Assembly: GCA_011033025.1 (NCBI GenBank)
Contig: WFMF01000005.1
Span: forward strand, 558,001-622,000
Source: Beroe forskalii
Lineage: Eukaryota; Ctenophora; Nuda; Beroida; Beroidae
DNA length: 64,000 bases
Direction of reading: 5' to 3'
Below are positions 63,001-64,000 of this stretch, one piece after another; position 1 is the first letter of the stretch; each line of letters starts with the position of its first letter. Both the position numbers and the translations under genes were made by a program. The notes beneath the pieces were generated by a model that was not told the origin of the DNA, searched no databases, and was given only the letters and a program-made list of their open reading frames with translations.

Positions 63001-63774
63001 AGTAAAGCCGTCCATAATGGAAAGTTTCCAGCACCACTAACTGTTTTGCTAGGAGCGGCGTGTTGTACAATGGGCATGGTTATTTCACCAAAGAAACATA
63101 CTATTGATAACAAATAGCAATTAGAAATGTGCGAAAAGGAATTCTAGTCAATTTAAAATATCCAAAAATGAATTTCAGTTATTAAATATTGAGTCAAGAT
63201 GGTTTCTTTTTGATACGTAATTAATGTTTTTTTTTCTAATTATTATACAGATTTTGTCGGATTTATCTCAGATGTAAAGTTTAATGATTAAAATTTTACG
63301 TAATATTATTCAAATTATTTATTTCTGATTTTATGATATAATACATGGTATAGTCCAGATTGTCAGATATGTTAATTTATGATCTACCAACCATCATTTA
63401 ATTTTACTTGGATTAAATCAGACAATTTCTAATTATTTGACTATTTGAGTTCCCTGACATCAGAATAAAACCATTTTGATGCAAAACTTGGAGAATAATA
63501 TTTTTTAAAAAAAGATAAACGAATTTAATTTTAACTCACCACACCCAAACCCCTGTCTAGGTATCAGCATTCAAGGGCTACAAAGTAGTGACACTAGCGT
63601 GTGGCAGCAAGGACGCCCAGACCCTAGCCGTTACTGACAATGATCAAGTGTGGTCGTGGGGAGACGGTGACTTCGGGAAGCTGGGTCGAGGTGGCCACGA
63701 GGGATGCACCTTCCCCAAAGTCATTGACAGCTTCAACGGAATGCAGATTGTACAGATCCAGTGTGGGGCTAACT
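35922..63774 (+). CDS. HERC2: HERC2 orthologue (giant HECT/RCC1 E3 ubiquitin ligase), internal part of the gene
   Basis: At least 22 plus-strand exons joined by GT-AG introns; splice phase is compatible at nearly every junction I could check. HERC2 is a giant ubiquitin ligase acting in the nucleus and cytoplasm in DNA-damage signalling and protein turnover. The order of encoded blocks is that of HERC2: helical linker (TVAEE, GGVDxRPRLG), a SPVKA-F segment, UBA-like ([10 protein letters not shown] ... VVAWLLENP), MIB/HERC2 domain ([18 protein letters not shown]), TPKYKWGSV block, ZZ zinc finger, DOC/APC10 domain, and the first blades of the second RCC1-like propeller ([15 protein letters not shown]). 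RLD1 and cytochrome-b5 exons are not seen upstream, and RLD3/HECT lie beyond 64 kb. Introns host five other genes. Many splice junctions are embedded in tandem repeats. Confidence 0.95.
36125..36245. repeat. Intronic tandem repeat of about 23 bp
   Basis: Four to five copies of CAAGTTGTAATGTCTCGTGA (with CACGAG variants), 40 bases after the exon donor. Unlike the junction repeats below, the unit does not include exon sequence. Confidence 0.8.
36496..37245 (-). CDS. Small secreted protein, two exons, nested in a HERC2 intron
   Basis: Exon 1 is 37006-37245 (ATG at 37245, 80 codons) and exon 2 is 36496-36777 (93 codons plus stop), both phase 0, with donor CTG/GTAAGG and acceptor CCATCCCAG. The total is about 173 residues. 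Residues 1-18 ([17 protein letters not shown]) form a signal peptide. The mature part is highly charged, with cysteines in [10 protein letters not shown] and [10 protein letters not shown] suggesting two disulfides. No family is recognised; toxin-like, antimicrobial and matrix roles are all open. It runs antisense to HERC2. Confidence 0.65.
37318..37330 (-). promoter_or_regulatory. TATA-like element of the small secreted protein gene
   Basis: The minus strand reads TTTTAAATAGG about 75 bases before the ATG. Between them a 20-base direct repeat (CCTGGTTCAGTTTTCGTAG and CCTGGTTCTGTTTTCGTAG) is present. Confidence 0.3.
37616..37753 (+). CDS. HERC2: HERC2 exon b
   Basis: Acceptor TTGGACACAG chosen because it keeps phase 2 with the previous donor and leaves the frame open. 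Codes [20 protein letters not shown] and [13 protein letters not shown], a block conserved in HERC2. Donor ACGG/GTAAAT leaves phase 2. Confidence 0.8.
37894..38012 (+). CDS. HERC2: HERC2 exon c
   Basis: Acceptor TCTCTTCTGCAG, donor ATAG/GTAAGT. Codes [20 protein letters not shown] and [11 protein letters not shown], a hydrophobic helical segment. Leaves phase 1, which joins in frame to the [10 protein letters not shown] exon. Confidence 0.8.
38210..38330 (+). CDS. HERC2: HERC2 exon d (3' edge uncertain)
   Basis: Acceptor TTAATTCCAG. Codes [20 protein letters not shown] and [16 protein letters not shown], a small beta-barrel-like block known in HERC2. The expected junction (phase 0, before GCCTG) shows no GT; the exon seems to run on into GCCTGCTTCTCC and stops at 38360. 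Either a GC or other non-canonical donor is used, or the junction is disrupted. Confidence 0.65.
38580..38730 (+). repeat. Duplicated HERC2 acceptor region
   Basis: About 65 bases spanning CTGCACACTACAATCTTAAC, the acceptor CTCCTCAG/CTCCCCAG and exon start GCCTGYCTGCTKAGCGA occur twice in a row (acceptors at about 38652 and 38711). Use of the first copy would lead to a stop (CAATCTTAA) before the second. Confidence 0.85.
38712..38841 (+). CDS. HERC2: HERC2 exon e
   Basis: Codes [20 protein letters not shown] and [20 protein letters not shown], matching the HERC2 block after the GGVD domain. Starts in phase 0 after the second of two tandem acceptors, and leaves phase 1 at CTAG/GTCAGT. Confidence 0.85.
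38967..39125 (+). CDS. HERC2: HERC2 exon f, ending in a 42-bp donor repeat
   Basis: Acceptor GACATGTTTCAG, phase 1. Codes a hydrophilic linker ([15 protein letters not shown] ... SSKKGHTRT) and then the first [13 protein letters not shown] repeat. The minimal exon ends at the first donor GAAG/GTAAGG (39125). Nine further in-phase donors follow at 42-base intervals up to 39503, each of which would lengthen the exon by 14 codons. Confidence 0.8.
39086..39600 (+). repeat. 42-bp minisatellite carrying a 5' splice site in every unit
   Basis: Twelve units, each with GATGCGCCCCATTGCGAGGG, AAAAGTAGTCGAAG and GTAAGG. Candidate exon ends: 39125, 39167, 39209, 39251, 39293, 39335, 39377, 39419, 39461, 39503 (exactly 42 apart), then 39544 and 39584, which have lost phase through one- or two-base deletions. 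The plus frame is open across the first ten units. The long antisense frames at 38947-39647 come from the same repeat. Confidence 0.95.
39777..40066 (+). CDS. HERC2: HERC2 exon g
   Basis: Acceptor CCACACCTCAG; donor CTAATG/GTAGGT. Codes an acidic linker ([20 protein letters not shown]), then [20 protein letters not shown] and [18 protein letters not shown]. Phase 1 in, phase 0 out. The helical block corresponds to the HERC2 segment before SPVKA. Confidence 0.85.
40216..40350 (+). CDS. HERC2: HERC2 exon h (SPVKA block)
   Basis: 45 codons, phase 0 at both ends, acceptor ACTTATCAG, donor TCCAAG/GTAGCT. Codes [20 protein letters not shown] followed by [15 protein letters not shown], a strongly conserved HERC2 helical block. 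Confidence 0.9.
40529..40652 (+). CDS. HERC2: HERC2 exon i (UBA-like, first part)
   Basis: Acceptor ACCCCAAG (weak pyrimidine tract), donor CACCT/GTGAGT. Codes a basic linker ([17 protein letters not shown]) and [20 protein letters not shown], the MGF-type first helix of a UBA fold. Phase 0 in, phase 1 out. Confidence 0.85.
40832..41240 (+). CDS. HERC2: HERC2 UBA-like second part, exon present in three tandem copies
   Basis: The sequence coding [19 protein letters not shown], preceded by its own CTGCAG acceptor, occurs at 40832, 40928 and 41026. A degraded fourth copy lies at about 41155-41240. Any of the three acceptors joins in phase 1. Copies 1 and 2 are in one frame (96 apart), copy 3 is shifted (98 apart). 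The exon end cannot be fixed: each copy is followed by a C-rich pyrimidine tract and not by a clear donor. One copy suffices to complete the UBA-like domain. Confidence 0.65.
41241..41440. other. Intron with further degraded junction repeats
   Basis: Contains a C-run at about 41250 and a partial copy GTAGCGTTTTGTTAGAGAA followed by CTGCAGAACCCCGGAT (41283-41345), both decayed parts of the UBA exon repeat. Confidence 0.5.
41441..41640 (+). CDS. HERC2: HERC2 exon j: MIB/HERC2 domain, first part
   Basis: Acceptor CTCCCCTAAG, donor TTAGG/GTGAGT, phase 1 in and 0 out. Codes [32 protein letters not shown] and LHDLNVR, the first strands of the MIB/HERC2 domain, which in the Mib/HERC2 proteins contributes to protein binding. 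The exon edge and donor are repeated downstream. Confidence 0.92.
41577..42137 (+). repeat. 78-bp tandem repeat spanning exon edge and donor
   Basis: Seven units, each with GGGGATACCGGATATGTCAT, GAAGATAGAGAACGAGGGAC, TCCACGATCTAAATGTTAGG and GTGAGTGTTGGAATTGT. Units 2 and 3 are decayed; units 4-7 are near-identical and open in frame (26 codons each). Donor-like GTGAGT or GTTAGT follows each TTAGG. Confidence 0.95.
42570..44326 (-). CDS. Four-exon class A GPCR nested in a HERC2 intron
   Basis: Exons 44150-44326, 43724-43866, 43354-43508 and 42570-43165 join in phases 0, 2 and 1 to a 356-residue receptor. Extracellular N-terminus with four glycosylation sites (NTT, NAS, NTS); TM1 around [22 protein letters not shown]2 with [16 protein letters not shown]3 ends INRYRLVRG, an NRY variant of DRY; TM4 around [16 protein letters not shown]5-TM7 in the last exon, the latter with [15 protein letters not shown] in place of NPxxY. 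It has a charged C-terminal tail. Ligand unknown. It lies antisense within the intron that splits the MIB/HERC2 domain. Confidence 0.88.
44327..44972. other. HERC2 intron upstream of the nested GPCR
   Basis: Promoter side of the nested receptor; no clear TATA. The short plus frames at 44498-44941 resemble nothing known. Confidence 0.4.
44973..45079 (+). CDS. HERC2: HERC2 exon k: MIB/HERC2 domain, second part
   Basis: Acceptor GTACTTTTTCAG, donor ACAA/GTAAGG. Codes [20 protein letters not shown] and DQPIKKGDK, completing the MIB/HERC2 domain. Phase 0 in, phase 2 out. Confidence 0.93.
45080..45525. repeat. Intronic duplicated pyrimidine-rich segments
   Basis: Segments with TTGCGATCGATCCCCCAATTCCATGCA and relatives (about 45281, 45338, 45435) repeat two to three times, approaching the acceptor cluster at 45523. 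They appear to be degraded intron duplications. Confidence 0.5.
45523..45615 (+). repeat. Triplicated HERC2 acceptor
   Basis: Three successive copies of a pyrimidine tract plus exon start: CCCGCAG/AGTCCGAGTG, GCCCCAG/AGTCCGGGTG and CCCCAAAG/TCCGTGTGAG, spaced about 45 bases. The third copy has lost the usable CAG. Only the second gives an open frame into the conserved exon; it would include CTGCCCCCCACTAAACCCCC as coding sequence. Confidence 0.8.
45568..45775 (+). CDS. HERC2: HERC2 exon l (TPKYKWGSV block)
   Basis: Entry in phase 2 at the second of three acceptors; the first 15 or so codons ([15 protein letters not shown]) come from a former pyrimidine tract, then [38 protein letters not shown] and SEMEK, all closely HERC2-like. 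First donor GAGAAG/GTAATG at 45775, phase 0. Confidence 0.9.
45760..45885 (+). repeat. 21-bp tandem repeat carrying a donor in each unit
   Basis: Six copies of ATGTCCGAAATGGAGAAGGTA. AAG/GTAATG donors recur at 45775, 45796 and 45817; the fourth is changed to GCTAATG, the fifth to GTTATG, the sixth is GTAATG. The frame is open throughout and would add MSEMEKV repeats. Confidence 0.95.
46109..48394 (-). CDS. Secreted protein with transglutaminase-like core and two discoidin-like domains, nested in a HERC2 intron
   Basis: Intronless, 761 residues from the first ATG at 48394 (the frame before it starts only with GTG; ATG at 48370 is an alternative). A signal peptide covers about residues 9-26 ([16 protein letters not shown]). 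After an acidic and helical region, residues about 293-358 carry [40 protein letters not shown] and a following [11 protein letters not shown], resembling a transglutaminase-like core in which the nucleophile position would be the Ser at about 309, with His at about 336. Two F5/8-type-C (discoidin-like) beta-barrels follow (about 468-605 and 610-735; [37 protein letters not shown]). Discoidin domains bind glycans or lipids outside cells. If the serine replaces a catalytic cysteine, it may be a pseudoenzyme. Confidence 0.7.
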   Translation of the reverse strand, partial: KMTLQAKKMTLVHWISLVVVVNLGAARNYDEGGRMPETYDDSWLNVRMSPDKVSSDSRMQTSDPQTSDPDVDEELAEAVDEVHQRIKDEIEGFTTVKDFKKYTRNSKNALKLYKLELLHNIIRYGEQTIELQNQFVMWILNNINALETLLTSGDVENDRWGEAVRIVAQILEQDRKAKQGWKLKLAIAIGLTFSTPVISTADGSEIDGLARYHSYAKWGDEGLLFDAFYRLSAWQMRYVVGSWAKDEELIWARENVLEEFRDPNKIGSVTHSMVELKLFNDDGISVFESGYYYGKPVTLEWIHTIGGLSGASSKFGSGMAQAFGIPALPVSQPGGHTAFIWQKNGTDWHLAKDISGWEKSTTHTGIQYSWKVAAPFFTMMTEAQLNSEAYRTSEKLRILAGSFVNEDMQFQLLDEATSLCPQNYDLWNHLDILFWSGHPSRVDKNVLQKRMLPHLKENESEAEKERNVALKRPVRASEAEEEAQVISYEGGEWAAVDEDGAWVEIDLGAPCSVNYLKIHWWGTSYNNDYDILAEIDGKYVKVKSREDELREDESYNAWGVLEGWEGLTTKVKLEMRNGSVDPWYGMYYYGIRQIVIMGQGDRVKEDISLSRPVVTSVEGSGWELVDGDESTHWSSKSKNSWITIDLEGLCRVSEVVIDWMGGIQGKQRVQLLVGGKVQEEKRGKLERVEMDGYAADLKVMLKGAKKYEIRGITVRGNCYSFSDILKSKVPRGFATPDATYTAYVIKDIYGVIDGFECDNCL
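48401..49318. other. HERC2 intron, promoter side of the nested gene
   Basis: AT-rich, no recognised coding sequence. The short frames at 48614-48940 and 49043-49282 have no family resemblance. A direct duplication (GCTCAAACGAA ... ATTTTTT at 49150 and AACTCAAACGAAACACAGTC at 49282) precedes the next array. Confidence 0.4.
49319..50230. repeat. 19-bp tandem array (ATCATGCGCTCACATCAAT)
   Basis: About 48 units with small variants (CAGCAAT, CACCAAT, CATTAAT, CATCATT). A 19-base period cycles through all three frames, which explains the overlapping frames reading [11 protein letters not shown] and ISCAHINI. It lies in the intron about 115 bases upstream of the ZZ exon acceptor and shares no exon sequence. 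Confidence 0.97.
50345..50528 (+). CDS. HERC2: HERC2 exon m: ZZ zinc finger
   Basis: Acceptor CACTCTCAG, donor GGCAG/GTGATA; phase 0 in, 1 out. Codes [20 protein letters not shown], then [17 protein letters not shown] and [13 protein letters not shown]. Cysteine pairs CTQC, CTLC and CGTC plus His residues make up the ZZ zinc site. ZZ fingers bind peptide N-termini or SUMO in known proteins. Confidence 0.95.
50720..50878. repeat. Intronic ATTCGATATTCG repeats
   Basis: From about 50755 to 50870 the intron is filled with variants of GATATTCGAAATATTCGATA, a short dispersed repeat family, up to the acceptor of the DOC exon. Confidence 0.6.
50879..51072 (+). CDS. HERC2: HERC2 exon n: DOC/APC10 domain, first part
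   Basis: Acceptor GTAAGCCAG, donor ACCATG/GTAAGT, phase 1 in and 0 out. Codes [36 protein letters not shown] and [18 protein letters not shown], the conserved start of the HERC2 DOC beta-sandwich. Confidence 0.94.
51240..51397 (+). CDS. HERC2: HERC2 exon o: DOC domain, middle
   Basis: Acceptor TCTCCTCAG, donor CACAG/GTAGTC. Codes [20 protein letters not shown] and [20 protein letters not shown]. Phase 0 in, phase 2 out. Confidence 0.9.
51814..51920 (+). CDS. HERC2: HERC2 exon p: DOC domain, end
   Basis: Acceptor ATCCTCCTCAG, donor CAAAG/GTAGAA. Codes [20 protein letters not shown] and GVVCRPRT, the last strands of the DOC fold. Phase 2 in, phase 1 out. Confidence 0.9.
52501..53439 (-). CDS. 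Divergent GPCR nested in a HERC2 intron
   Basis: A 312-residue frame from the ATG at 53439. Hydrophobic segments: [18 protein letters not shown] (TM1), [20 protein letters not shown] (TM2), [20 protein letters not shown] (TM3), [19 protein letters not shown] (TM4), [17 protein letters not shown] (TM5), [20 protein letters not shown] (TM6) and [20 protein letters not shown] (TM7, with NSLIDSIIL in place of NPxxY). TM3 ends [10 protein letters not shown], without DRY. It is probably a fast-evolving class A receptor. An acceptor-like CGTTTACAG lies 11 bases before the ATG, so a 5' exon, perhaps untranslated, is likely. Antisense to HERC2. Confidence 0.75.
   Translation of the reverse strand: MLITRPLVGGPDPPQIRTLFHTFLRIFMPVVSASSLLLGLVVLIVFLNMGKLSSPSNFIYLNLVLTNLVTTVIGIGISVEAWNPDYNSSDNNWGHLPTIHKVDGYLFLFSFDATIFLVFTLALIRLLCLKMRALYIIDSLKIVARVGVGFAYCMAIMCCLYVYFDDLYNKPQEPFPDKFVEAVDLLETIAIVLAISMSIYTQVCIANSKYKLRRAVYLTARMTSFYITLNLTMCYVHNLVLNGERIYYMTTHGPGEFGRLCKEGGDSWGWEDLLLCNVMDVGVIFLCLNSLIDSIILLCEVKFLAIATKHYR
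53440..54098. other. HERC2 intron, no further gene seen
   Basis: AT-rich sequence upstream of the nested GPCR; short frames on both strands have no family resemblance. Confidence 0.4.
54099..54190 (+). CDS. HERC2: HERC2 exon q: acidic linker to the second propeller
   Basis: Acceptor TTCCTGACAG, donor TCAAT/GTGAGT. Codes [20 protein letters not shown] and TQEDSGIN. Phase 1 in, 0 out, consistent with the linker between the DOC domain and RLD2 in HERC2. Confidence 0.8.
54438..54593 (+). CDS. HERC2: HERC2 exon r: RCC1-like domain 2, first blade
   Basis: Acceptor ACATCCCCAG, donor GCAAA/GTGAGT, phase 0/0, 52 codons. Codes [20 protein letters not shown] and [19 protein letters not shown], the classical blade start of HERC2 RLD2. 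Confidence 0.96.
54818..54974 (+). CDS. HERC2: HERC2 exon s: RLD2 blade
   Basis: Acceptor TCTCTTGCAG, donor GCTG/GTGAGA, phase 0 in and 1 out. Codes [20 protein letters not shown] and [21 protein letters not shown]. Confidence 0.95.
55249..55328 (+). CDS. HERC2: HERC2 exon t: RLD2 blade
   Basis: Acceptor ATGCTCAG, donor AGATG/GTACGT, phase 1 in and 0 out. Codes [20 protein letters not shown] and LEEPKM, an RCC1 repeat. Confidence 0.93.
55385..55525. repeat. Intronic 24-28-bp repeat with palindromic core
   Basis: About five copies of GGTTACACATCATGGTGTTA; GGTAACACATTGTGTTACC at 55420 is a dyad. It directly precedes the acceptor array of the next exon. Confidence 0.8.
55521..55960 (+). repeat. 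62-bp tandem repeat of intron end, acceptor and exon start
   Basis: Seven copies of GTAGTGGACATAGCACCTTA, CCATTTACACCTCCCCAG and ATAGAGTGTTTGAAGTCTAA. The acceptor (CAG before ATAGAG or ATCGAG) recurs with exon starts at 55560, 55622, 55684, 55742, 55799, 55861 and 55923. Only the last continues into the full RCC1 exon without first returning to intron sequence. Confidence 0.95.
55923..56078 (+). CDS. HERC2: HERC2 exon u: RLD2 blade, both edges in repeats
   Basis: 52 codons, phase 0/0. Codes [40 protein letters not shown] and [12 protein letters not shown]. The acceptor is the last of seven tandem acceptors and the donor CTG/GTGAGT is the first of a donor array. Confidence 0.94.
56055..56325 (+). 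repeat. Tandem repeat of exon end and donor
   Basis: About ten copies of a unit based on CCTACCACAAACCCAAACTG and GTGAGTGGAAA. Donor-like CTG/GTGAGT occurs at 56078, 56098 and, with variants, about 56142, 56235 and 56310; other copies read CTG/GTGACC. Units are about 20 or 30 bases. Confidence 0.9.
56500..56770. mobile_element. Fragment related to the 846-bp hAT MITE
   Basis: Shares CAGTACAGAA-TGCTGTA, GCTCATAACATGCTCATAGA, GATTTATGCAAG and CAACAAGTGCTC with the interior of the element at 25144-25989 (25380-25640). It has lost recognisable termini. Confidence 0.7.
56771..58680. other. Large HERC2 intron: CA-rich microsatellite, no gene seen
   Basis: An ACACAC-rich stretch lies at 57170-57235. 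Two TTAGGG units occur at about 57480. No frame in this interval resembles a protein family. Confidence 0.4.
58700..58880. repeat. GC-rich repeat with inverted GGGGGCTGCACCCCA motifs
   Basis: Contains CATGGGGGCTGCACCCCATG and later TTGGGTGCAGCCCCCAGAAG as inverted counterparts, plus a 35-base direct repeat with CTATGAAACTTCTGCTCTTT. It probably derives from a transposon end similar to the 32.4-kb repeats. Confidence 0.45.
59200..59510 (+). mobile_element. LINE 3' end fragment
   Basis: Ends TCTGACGTCGCAATATTTAA ... CTGTAAATATTATTC followed by ATTCTT repeats, matching the LINE tail at 4205-4260. No upstream coding part is recognisable. Confidence 0.5.
59511..61138. other. HERC2 intron, no gene seen
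   Basis: AT-rich. A GCGCGCAAAATT/TGCGCGCAAAATG repeat occurs at 60328-60450. Frames on both strands lack family resemblance. Confidence 0.35.
61140..61378. repeat. Inverted repeat with GGACAAAACCCCACCC units
   Basis: The left arm (61146-61222) holds four tandem units of CCGGACAAAACCCCACC, ending AGAGCACAAATTGCGCG. The right arm (61308-61372) is its reverse complement with CGCGCAATTTGTGCTCTAAG and three units. About 85 bases separate them. It is likely a small fold-back or MITE-like element. Confidence 0.85.
61405..61735. repeat. Long imperfect palindrome, arms of about 145 bp
   Basis: 61405-61548 is reverse-complementary, with mismatches, to 61590-61735. Each arm has short repeats such as CATGTTTTTCAAAAACAAA and AAAACCGTTTTCTCAAAAT. 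It lies 125 bases upstream of the sulfotransferase ATG. Confidence 0.85.
61861..62892 (+). CDS. Golgi carbohydrate sulfotransferase (HNK-1ST/CHST8-14 type), nested in a HERC2 intron
   Basis: Intronless, 343 residues. Type II membrane topology: short cytoplasmic tail, TM at about residues 9-26 ([17 protein letters not shown]), stem, then the lumenal catalytic domain. The 5'-phosphosulfate-binding loop is at 111-120 ([10 protein letters not shown]) and the 3'-phosphate-binding segment at about 174-187 ([15 protein letters not shown]). Both bind PAPS, the sulfate donor. Acceptors in this family are GalNAc, chondroitin/dermatan or HNK-1-type glycans; the exact one is unknown. Sequons NYT, NAS, NYS and NFT. 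The length fits the family. TAATCCCAG directly before the ATG could be the acceptor of a 5' untranslated exon. Confidence 0.92.
   Translation: MAGITRIKYWILFSLITLSLILYHLTNLAEQRARDFETKMLSALQSDMAELQQPVDSLHLSPPSQEWMKRQYRQTAAFLGFNYTPPNRWKSCRNSFNTLYFPKINAVFTGVPKAGCSNWMEALMIAEGVINGPLEDVDQVHNLYAKPYRMMFLGRFKKIVSGRFVAPDFSFTGIRNPWTRLVSAYKDKLQPGTNLPSAVEKVMRYLRKNVAQSEDLRSRSYPTFEEFLLYIIANEGSANYHFKQQVHTLCLKVAEYDYIVPLEYSSVIAGEIWSKLNASVELPMSYDKSSDPRTQRSTVEAKAMFSKIDPAIVEEIYKLYKPDFMLMNYSNFTDPNFPMPIID
62893..63560. other. HERC2 intron, downstream of the sulfotransferase
   Basis: AT-rich 3' flank with no canonical AATAAA close to the stop on the plus strand. No other gene is seen before the next HERC2 exon. Confidence 0.45.
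63561..63774 (+). CDS. HERC2: HERC2 exon v: RLD2 blades, last exon in the window
   Basis: Acceptor CCTGTCTAG, phase 0 in. Codes [40 protein letters not shown] and IVQIQCGAN, very close to HERC2 RLD2. The donor is taken as AACT/GTGATA (phase 1), as the frame then diverges from RCC1 sequence. The gene continues past 64,000. Confidence 0.9.
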
Positions 63775-64000
63775 GTGATAAATCTTCTTGTGCCAACCTT
63801 TTAATGCTAAGTATTGGTGAATTGGAGAATACTAAGATATGATAAAATATAATTATGAAAGGGGAGCGATGTTGAGCTCCAAATAACTTGGTCCTGGTGA
63901 TGTTGAAAATGAATCTCCAACTCCCCACCTCCTAATATTTACTACATTTCAATCAACCACGTCACTCTCCCTAGATGATACAACTTTGCAATATCTCCCA

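Overview
The window is animal genomic DNA, not bacterial. It has split genes with GT-AG introns, class A GPCRs, a Golgi sulfotransferase, tRNA-derived SINE, CR1/L2-like LINE, hAT and LTR elements, and a multi-kilobase satellite. Gene structure and the divergent, mostly intronless GPCRs would fit a cnidarian or another early-branching or lophotrochozoan animal; the species cannot be fixed from sequence alone.

Left part (1-35.9 kb) is repeat-dominated. In order: a hAT-type MITE with perfect 8-bp target duplication (266-531); a LINE reverse-transcriptase tail (1010-1579, minus) bordered by fold-back repeats; a decayed LINE ORF1 (about 3030-4009) whose 3' tail runs straight into a 5.8-kb satellite of 36-37-bp units (4252-10049); an intronless secreted PAN/apple-like protein gene (10933-12201, minus); a pair of long inverted arms (13375-14110 / 16440-17345) enclosing a SINE and LINE pieces; a zinc-dependent deaminase gene of the bacterial-toxin-like type (17821-25001, minus, two recognised exons), whose large intron holds a young LTR element with same-length, apparently identical LTRs and 5-bp TSD (19147-22942); a second hAT MITE (25144-25989); a GPCR pseudogene and its intact paralogue (27380-27981 and 30783-31841, minus) lying between two inverted about 200-bp repeats; and several tandem arrays (32.4-33.8 kb, 34.7-35.4 kb).

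Right part (35.9-64 kb) is one large plus-strand gene, the orthologue of HERC2 (giant HECT/RCC1 E3 ubiquitin ligase). More than 20 exons can be placed with mostly compatible splice phases: an armadillo-like/linker region, UBA-like segment, MIB/HERC2 domain, ZZ zinc finger, DOC/APC10 domain and the start of the second RCC1-like propeller. Both the N-terminal part (RLD1, cytochrome-b5) and the C-terminal part (rest of RLD2, RLD3, HECT) are outside the window. Its introns hold at least five other genes: a two-exon small secreted protein, a four-exon GPCR, an intronless discoidin-domain secreted protein with a transglutaminase-like core, an intronless GPCR (all minus) and an intronless carbohydrate sulfotransferase (plus).

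The most striking observation is that HERC2 splice junctions are repeatedly multiplied. At least seven donor or acceptor sites are embedded in tandem repeats whose unit spans the exon edge together with the splice signal (42-bp x12, 96-bp x3, 78-bp x7, 21-bp x6, 62-bp x7, about 20-30-bp x about 10, plus duplicated or triplicated acceptors). In the 42-, 78- and 21-bp donor arrays the unit is a multiple of three and the repeat reads open, so alternative donor choice would add whole blocks of residues.
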